This document shows positions 1 to 3,510 of a DNA stretch of 5,353 bases, piece by piece (position 1 is the first letter of the stretch; the number at the start of each line of letters is the position of its first letter). The stretch covers positions 1-5,353 of the forward strand of contig CAISGS010000454.1 of the NCBI GenBank assembly GCA_903884915.1. Direction: 5' to 3'. The notes under the pieces are model-generated. The model was not told where the DNA came from. It saw nothing but the letters and a program-made list of their open reading frames with translations, and did not search any database. The translations under genes were made by a program, and so were the position numbers. Source of the DNA: an uncultured Caulobacteraceae bacterium (GTDB lineage: Bacteria; Pseudomonadota; Alphaproteobacteria; Caulobacterales; Caulobacteraceae).

Positions 1-4
1 GTCA

Positions 5-57
5 AGGGTTTTGGTCTCATCTTCGTTCCTACGTCACTGCGATGAGACCAAAACCCT
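5..57. repeat. Perfect 17-bp inverted repeat with 19-nt spacer
   Basis: The left arm AGGGTTTTGGTCTCATC (5-21) is the exact reverse complement of GATGAGACCAAAACCCT (41-57). The 19-nt spacer (22-40) contains a small nested CGT/ACG pair at 24-26 and 31-33. Neither strand has a T-run after the stem, so it is not an ordinary intrinsic terminator. The right arm overlaps the ATG of the decayed SDR reading frame. That suggests the repeat is an inserted or recombined element, not the native 5' end of that gene. It could be paired ends of an insertion sequence or a small non-autonomous element, an operator, or an RNA hairpin. The sequence alone does not decide, and the left flank lies almost at the window edge. 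The repeat itself is certain; its nature is not. Confidence 0.9.
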
Positions 58-275
58 CCTCTAAGCGAAAGCCCCAAACTGTCTCAAAGGTGCTGACGCC
101 GAACAATGCTTCAAAGCACGGCCTTGTGGGTCTGGCCCGCTCGGCGGCCATCGACCTGGGGGACTCTGGCCTCGCCCAAGACAGTGCAAAGGCTGCGGCC
201 TTCCTCAGTTTGGACGGCACGCACTCTAGCCTGACGAAATCCATGAACCTTTCCGGTGACGAAGAACCTCATTAG
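42..275 (+). pseudogene. Decayed short-chain dehydrogenase/reductase (SDR) remnant
   Basis: A 77-codon frame resembles two separate pieces of a classical SDR oxidoreductase, an NAD(P)-dependent Rossmann enzyme normally about 250 residues long. Residues 22-44 (NASKHGLVGLARSAA and onward to DSGL) match the region after the active-site tyrosine, including the catalytic lysine (K25) and the following helix. Residues 49-73 (AKAAAFLS..., then SMNL) match the C-terminal part, where families usually read like AAAFLASD...TGSMNLVDGG. Roughly 45-60 residues that should lie between these pieces are missing. The N-terminal cofactor-binding half is absent, and the YxASK tyrosine is replaced (N-N-A-S-K). 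The first residues come from the inverted-repeat arm, so this ATG is probably not an original start. No good ribosome-binding site precedes it. I infer a non-functional fragment. The family assignment rests on motif recognition, not a search. Confidence 0.72.
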
Positions 276-365
276 GGCTGTTTTTTCAGAACCATTAGAG
301 TGAGACCACCTAACGCCACAGCAGGTCTATTTTCGCCTTTTAAGCATTAGAAGAAATCTCAATCT

Positions 366-860
366 TCAGTAGCTTGATGAACGGCGGCCGCTTGCCAGCG
401 GCAGGCTCGTGCGCTTAACGATGGTTTGAAGGGCAATGCTTGAATTGACATGCGACACGCCGCTGAGCCGGGTTAGACGCGTCGAGTGGATACGCGCCAA
501 GTCATCGACGTCCTTTGCCACAACCCGCACCAAAAAATCAGAAGATCCGGTCATCAGATAGCATTCCATCACTTCTGGGACGGTTGCGATCTCCTGTTCG
601 AAGGCGACCAGAGCCGCCTCGGACTGTCCGGTCAGACTGATGGTGACAAAGACGGTCAAGGGGAGGCCAACAGCGCGCTGATTGATGACCGCTGCATAAC
701 GCTCAATGACGCCCCTCTGCTCGAGCAGTCGCACGCGGCGAAGGCAGGCGCTTTCCGACAGATGGGCATGGCTGGCCAGGTCGGCATTGGTGCTTCGCCC
801 ATCGACCTGTAGGGCGGCAAGGAGGATCAAATCTGTAGCGTCGAGTTCGATGGTGGCCAT
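366..860 (-). CDS. Lrp/AsnC-family transcriptional regulator, probable regulator of ald
   Basis: This encodes a 164-residue DNA-binding regulator of the leucine-responsive (feast/famine) family. Residues 6-20 (LDATDLILLAALQVD) and the helix-turn-helix at about 24-46 (NADLASHAHLSESACLRRV) form the N-terminal AsnC-type domain. Residues about 68-150 form the ligand-sensing RAM domain, with the family's G-S-S-D-F loop after YLMT. The ATG at 860 is chosen because the protein then begins MATIELD, as Lrp proteins usually do, and AGGAA lies 10 nt upstream. The frame stays open to an ATG at 932, but those extra 24 residues look unlike the family and would cover the promoter region. It is divergent from alanine dehydrogenase, an arrangement typical of AldR-like regulators that sense alanine. 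I infer control of ald and probably of itself. Family assignment is near certain; alanine as ligand is inferred from context. Confidence 0.93.
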   Translation of the reverse strand: MATIELDATDLILLAALQVDGRSTNADLASHAHLSESACLRRVRLLEQRGVIERYAAVINQRAVGLPLTVFVTISLTGQSEAALVAFEQEIATVPEVMECYLMTGSSDFLVRVVAKDVDDLARIHSTRLTRLSGVSHVNSSIALQTIVKRTSLPLASGRRSSSY

Positions 861-870
861 CGCTTGGTGG

Positions 871-875
871 TTCCT
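871..875 (-). promoter_or_regulatory. Ribosome-binding site supporting the Lrp start at 860
   Basis: Read on the minus strand, AGGAA sits 10 nt before the ATG at 860. The match is moderate and the spacing slightly long. Together with the MATIELD-type N-terminus it favours this start over the in-frame ATG at 932. Confidence 0.5.
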
Positions 876-943
876 GCTGAAAATGTTTCGTTGACGCAAG
901 ATTATGCGAAACAATAGCAGATTTTCCACCAAAATAGACGAAA
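874..943. promoter_or_regulatory. Divergent lrp/ald control region with interrupted dyad and phased half-sites
   Basis: The 138-bp gap between the two start codons contains TGTTTCG (884-890) facing CGAAACA (907-913). This is flanked further out by CTGCT (874-878) facing AGCAG (916-920), giving a roughly 47-bp imperfect dyad. A third CGAAA lies at 939-943. Half-site centres at 888, 909 and 941 are 21 and 32 bp apart, close to two and three helical turns. Lrp-family proteins bind as dimers assembling into octamers that wrap DNA over such phased sites, so this is a plausible operator for the neighbouring regulator. The motif is not identical to the E. coli Lrp consensus, and the binding role is inferred. 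Confidence 0.5.
891..919 (+). promoter_or_regulatory. Candidate ald promoter: strong -35, weak -10
   Basis: TTGACGC (891-897) matches the -35 consensus known for Caulobacter-type housekeeping promoters (TTGACGS) and starts immediately after the TTTCG half-site at 886-890. No good -10 follows at the expected distance: at a 17-bp spacing from TTGACG one finds ATAGCA (914-919). A good -35 with a poor -10 beside a dyad would suit a promoter that depends on an activator. The predicted leader to the ATG at 999 is about 70 nt. This is a candidate only. Confidence 0.4.
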
Positions 944-987
944 ATCACAAACCGTTCTCAACTATCCTGAGGGTCGCAAATGCCAAC

Positions 988-993
988 AGGAGG
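988..993 (+). promoter_or_regulatory. Strong ribosome-binding site of ald
   Basis: AGGAGG is a full Shine-Dalgarno match, 5 nt before the ATG at 999. It fixes the alanine dehydrogenase start, which also gives the canonical MRIGVPKEI N-terminus. Confidence 0.85.
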
Positions 994-998
994 TCGCT

Positions 999-2084
999 AT
1001 GCGGATCGGTGTTCCCAAAGAAATAAAGGTCGAAGAATATCGTGTTGGGATGACCCCGGGGATTGTCAGCCTACTGGTCGCAGACGGCGCAGAGATTGTC
1101 GTCGAAACCCAGGCGGGAGACGGTTTAGGCCTATCCGATGCCGACTATGAAGCAGCCGGGGCCAAGATCTTGCCCCATGCTGACGCTGTTTTTGCGGCTG
1201 CCGATATGATCGTCAAGGTGAAGGAACCTCAAGCGATCGAGATTGCCCGGCTAGAGCCGCGCCACCTGCTCTTCACCTATCTTCATTTGGCGGCTGACCG
1301 GGCGCAGGCTGAGGGACTGATGCGATCGGGCTGCACGGCCATTGCCTATGAGACCGTGACCGATCGGGCTGGTCGTTTGCCCCTACTCGCCCCGATGAGC
1401 CAGGTGGCAGGCCGTATGGCGGTTGATGTCGGGGCCCATGCCCTGTTGCGGCCCAATGGCGGACGCGGCCTCCTGCTCGGCGGTGTTCCGGGCGTGGCTC
1501 CAGCCAAGGTGGTGATTTTGGGTGGCGGCGTTTCTGGGATCAACGCGGCTCAGATGGCGATCGGTCATCATGCCGATGTCACGCTGTTCGATATTTCTCT
1601 AGACTGTCTGGCCCAGATTGACGCCCAGTTTGGCGGTCAGATCAAAACCCGCTTTTCTGAACCGGCCTCTATTTCTGCGGCCGTTGCTGAAGCCGATTTG
1701 GTTATTGGTTGTGTCCTGCTGCCAGGCGCGGCGGCCCCGAAGTTGGTCAAGCGTGCGGACCTTGCTCGCATGAAACCCGGCAGCGTTTTGGTCGATGTCG
1801 CGATCGATCAGGGTGGCTGTTTTGAGACCAGTCACCCCACCACCCACACCCATCCAACCTTTGTGGTTGACGGGATCATCCACTATTGCGTGGCCAATAT
1901 GCCCGGTGCCGCACCCTTGACCTCGACCTTTGCCCTCACAGCGGCAACGGCCCCCTATATTCGCGCCTTGGCGACCAAGGGGGTGGACCGCGCTCTGGCT
2001 GAGGATCCGGGACTGGCCGCCGGTCTTAATGTGCGGTCTGGGAAGATCACCTATGATGCGGTCGCCCAAGCCTTGGGTCTTTAA
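999..2084 (+). CDS. ald: Alanine dehydrogenase (EC 1.4.1.1)
   Basis: This cytoplasmic enzyme catalyses L-alanine + NAD+ + H2O to pyruvate + NH4+ + NADH, linking alanine catabolism to central carbon metabolism. It has 361 residues, slightly short of the usual roughly 370. It begins with MRIGVPKEIK and carries every key residue at the family's usual numbering: R15 and K75 (substrate binding), H96 (catalysis), S134 and D270 (active site). The NAD-binding Rossmann motif is GGGVSG at 175-180, with D198 at the end of the second strand for the cofactor ribose. SHPTTH (278-283) and VANMPGA (298-304) are typical C-terminal landmarks. The start is supported by AGGAGG five bases upstream. The gene stands alone, divergent from an Lrp-family regulator and convergent with the tesA-like gene. 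It lacks features of the transhydrogenase alpha subunit, its main relative. Expression is probably alanine-induced through the neighbouring regulator. Confidence 0.97.
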   Translation: MRIGVPKEIKVEEYRVGMTPGIVSLLVADGAEIVVETQAGDGLGLSDADYEAAGAKILPHADAVFAAADMIVKVKEPQAIEIARLEPRHLLFTYLHLAADRAQAEGLMRSGCTAIAYETVTDRAGRLPLLAPMSQVAGRMAVDVGAHALLRPNGGRGLLLGGVPGVAPAKVVILGGGVSGINAAQMAIGHHADVTLFDISLDCLAQIDAQFGGQIKTRFSEPASISAAVAEADLVIGCVLLPGAAAPKLVKRADLARMKPGSVLVDVAIDQGGCFETSHPTTHTHPTFVVDGIIHYCVANMPGAAPLTSTFALTAATAPYIRALATKGVDRALAEDPGLAAGLNVRSGKITYDAVAQALGL

Positions 2085-2143
2085 TCTAAGAGATCCAGAC
2101 GGGCCGGACGCGGTGCTGGTCAGGGCCACCCGGTTGCCGCAGC

Positions 2144-2779
2144 TTAGCGGCGGGCTGCCAGAGCCTTCGCCACGACGGGGGCCAGCTTGGCTGTGATCAC
2201 CTGAACGCCGCGCGCGTTGGGGTGGATACCGTCGGGCTGGTTCAAGTCGCGCTTTTTGGCCACACCCTCGATCAGGTTCGGATAAAGCGGCACGCCATGG
2301 ATCTTGGCTAGGCTCGAGAAGATGGCGTTGAAATCGCGCGCATATCCCCCGCCAACCTCGCTTGGTGCGGCAATACCCGCCAGCAGGACCGCGATCTTGC
2401 GCGCCTTCAACCTCTTGACGATCAGGTCGAGATTGGCCCGCGTCCGTTTGGGATCAAGCCCCTGTAACAGGTCGTTGCCGCCCAGCGCCACGATGGCCAG
2501 ATCCGTGTCCTTCTGGACGCTGAACTCCACCCGATCTAGCCCACCAGCCGTCGTATCACCACTCACGCCTGCAGCCCGTACCACATTGGGGATACCAATT
2601 CGGGTCAGCGCCTCGTGCAACTGGTTGGGAAGTGCCGCCTTGCCCGGCAGGCCGTAGCCGGCCGTAATGGAGTCGCCAAGGATCGTAATGACGACCGGAC
2701 GGGCGGCAAGCGATGGCCAAGCTACCGCCAAAAATGGCAAGGCTAAAAAGGTTCTGCGGGTGGGTTTTGGCTCGGGCAT
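2144..2779 (-). CDS. tesA: TesA-like SGNH/GDSL esterase (acyl-CoA thioesterase/arylesterase/lysophospholipase), exported
   Basis: This is a 211-residue serine hydrolase of the SGNH family related to E. coli TesA, acting on thioesters, aryl esters or lysophospholipids in the periplasm. Block I is GDSIT at 35-39 with nucleophile S37. Block II has the oxyanion glycine in SGDT (G74). Block III is GGND with N102. Block V is DGIHPN with D183 and H186. The N-terminus (TRRTFLALPFLAVAW, then PSLAA) is a signal peptide with a twin-arginine-like start and likely cleavage near residues 25-26; there is no lipobox cysteine. A weak AGG lies 5 nt before the ATG. The gene is divergent from the ybbA/ybbP-like transporter genes with a 50-bp gap, as in E. 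coli, suggesting joint work. I recall, unchecked, a report that E. coli TesA associates with YbbAP. Family is certain; natural substrate unknown. Confidence 0.95.
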   Translation of the reverse strand: MPEPKPTRRTFLALPFLAVAWPSLAARPVVITILGDSITAGYGLPGKAALPNQLHEALTRIGIPNVVRAAGVSGDTTAGGLDRVEFSVQKDTDLAIVALGGNDLLQGLDPKRTRANLDLIVKRLKARKIAVLLAGIAAPSEVGGGYARDFNAIFSSLAKIHGVPLYPNLIEGVAKKRDLNQPDGIHPNARGVQVITAKLAPVVAKALAARR

Positions 2780-2786
2780 AACGACC

Positions 2787-2814
2787 TATATATGGTGGAT
2801 AAGCCACCACTCAA
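2787..2814 (-). promoter_or_regulatory. Candidate tesA promoter (TTGAGT-N16-TATATA)
   Basis: On the minus strand, TTGAGT (2814-2809) and TATATA (2792-2787) are 16 bp apart, each matching four of six sigma-70 consensus positions. Transcription would begin around 2779-2781, at or within two bases of the tesA ATG (2779). The mRNA would therefore be leaderless or nearly so, consistent with the poor ribosome-binding site. The symmetric TATATA could also serve as a -10 toward ybbA, but I see no good forward -35 at normal spacing. Confidence 0.45.
2793..2809. promoter_or_regulatory. Perfect dyad in the tesA promoter spacer (possible operator)
   Basis: TGGTGG (2793-2798) and CCACCA (2804-2809) are perfect inverted arms around the 5-nt centre ATAAG. 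The dyad fills the interval between the candidate -35 and -10 boxes of tesA and lies 21 bp upstream of the ybbA TTG start. A protein bound here could control both divergent units. In a ybbA transcript the same bases could fold as a small hairpin. The symmetry is seen; regulation is inferred, and no regulator gene is adjacent. Confidence 0.5.
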
Positions 2815-2819
2815 CTGCT

Positions 2820-2824
2820 GGGGA
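2820..2824 (+). promoter_or_regulatory. Ribosome-binding site for the TTG start of ybbA
   Basis: GGGGA ends 5 nt before the TTG at 2830. No in-frame ATG or GTG lies between the upstream in-frame stop (TAA at 2800-2802) and this point, so the site supports TTG as start. Confidence 0.5.
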
Positions 2825-2829
2825 CTTCT

Positions 2830-3510
2830 TTGGACGATTTACCGCCGCTCCTATTGGATAATGTCGGCCTGACGCTGCCGTCGTCAGCCGGTCCTGTCGA
2901 GATTTTGCGCAATCTCAGCCTGACCCTTCACCAGGGCGAGCAGGTGGCGCTGGTGGGTGCTTCGGGGTCGGGAAAGTCGTCACTGATCGCGGTGGCCGCC
3001 GGGCTTGAGCAACCGAGCGCTGGACGGGTGGAACTGTTCGGTCAAGATCTCAGCAAGCTGGATGAAGATGGGCGGGCCAAGCTGCGGCGCGGGCGTGTCA
3101 GCCTGGTGTTCCAGTCCTTTCATCTGCTGCCCAACATGACGGCCGAAGAAAATGTTGCCGCACCGATGGAGATTGCGCGCAAGGCTGGCGCTATGGAGCA
3201 GGCCCGGCTTTGGCTGGACCGCGTGGGCCTGAGCGCTCGGGCGCGCCATTACCCGCATCAGCTGTCTGGCGGCGAGCAGCAACGCGTTGCCCTTGCCCGC
3301 GCACTGGCTCCCAGCCCTGCCCTGCTCTTCGCCGACGAGCCGACCGGCAACCTCGACAGCGCCAATGCAAAGTTGGTGGCCGACATGCTGTTCGAACTGG
3401 TCGACCAGACCGGCGCGGCGCTGCTGCTGGTCACCCACGACCCCGCCCTTGCGGCGCGTGCCCAACGCGCCGTCACCTTGCGTGATGGCCGTCAGGTCGA
3501 GCCCGCATGA
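2830..3510 (+). CDS. ybbA: YbbA-like ABC transporter ATP-binding protein (LolD/MacB type), TTG start
   Basis: This is a 226-residue cytoplasmic ATPase of the MacB/LolD/FtsE branch of ABC transporters, which powers envelope machines by transmitting conformational change to its permease. All nucleotide-binding elements are present: Walker A GASGSGKS at 43-50, Q-loop Q95, signature LSGGE at 145-149, Walker B LLFADE at 165-170, the D-loop around NLD (174-176) and switch histidine H203. The length is normal for the family. The start is TTG: there is no upstream in-frame ATG or GTG after the stop at 2800-2802, and the next in-frame ATG falls beyond the Walker A motif. Its stop overlaps the permease start (ATGA), so the two are translationally coupled. 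Position opposite the tesA-like gene identifies it as YbbA rather than LolD, whose usual partners are LolC/LolE. Confidence 0.94.
   Translation: MDDLPPLLLDNVGLTLPSSAGPVEILRNLSLTLHQGEQVALVGASGSGKSSLIAVAAGLEQPSAGRVELFGQDLSKLDEDGRAKLRRGRVSLVFQSFHLLPNMTAEENVAAPMEIARKAGAMEQARLWLDRVGLSARARHYPHQLSGGEQQRVALARALAPSPALLFADEPTGNLDSANAKLVADMLFELVDQTGAALLLVTHDPALAARAQRAVTLRDGRQVEPA

Noticed and set aside
276..300. T-run at 281-286 as a terminator after the SDR remnant or the Lrp gene
   Set aside because: Only a 3-bp CCT/AGG stem precedes it, and on the minus strand the run is A-rich, not T-rich.
301..308. TGAGACCA, an 8-bp copy of part of the inverted-repeat arm (43-50), flanking the SDR remnant on its other side
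   Set aside because: Eight bases without further flanking match can arise by chance in a window this size; it would need repeat copies elsewhere to mean anything.
861..932. N-terminal extension of the Lrp-family protein from an ATG at 932
   Set aside because: The 24 extra residues are unlike the family N-terminus and would overlay the promoter dyad. The ATG at 860 gives the usual length and beginning.
980..998. Upstream ATG (980-982) overlapping the ald ribosome-binding site, as a possible leader peptide
   Set aside because: The frame runs out of phase through ald, has no Shine-Dalgarno of its own and encodes nothing recognisable.
1599..2129. Long antisense reading frame opposite ald, and similar ones opposite ybbA and ybbP
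   Set aside because: These are mirror frames of strongly coding genes, without recognisable motifs or start signals.
2136..2151. GCCGC/GCGGC hairpin at the tesA stop as a terminator between ald and tesA
   Set aside because: The stem has only 5 bp and there is no T-run on either strand; such short pairings are common in GC-rich DNA.
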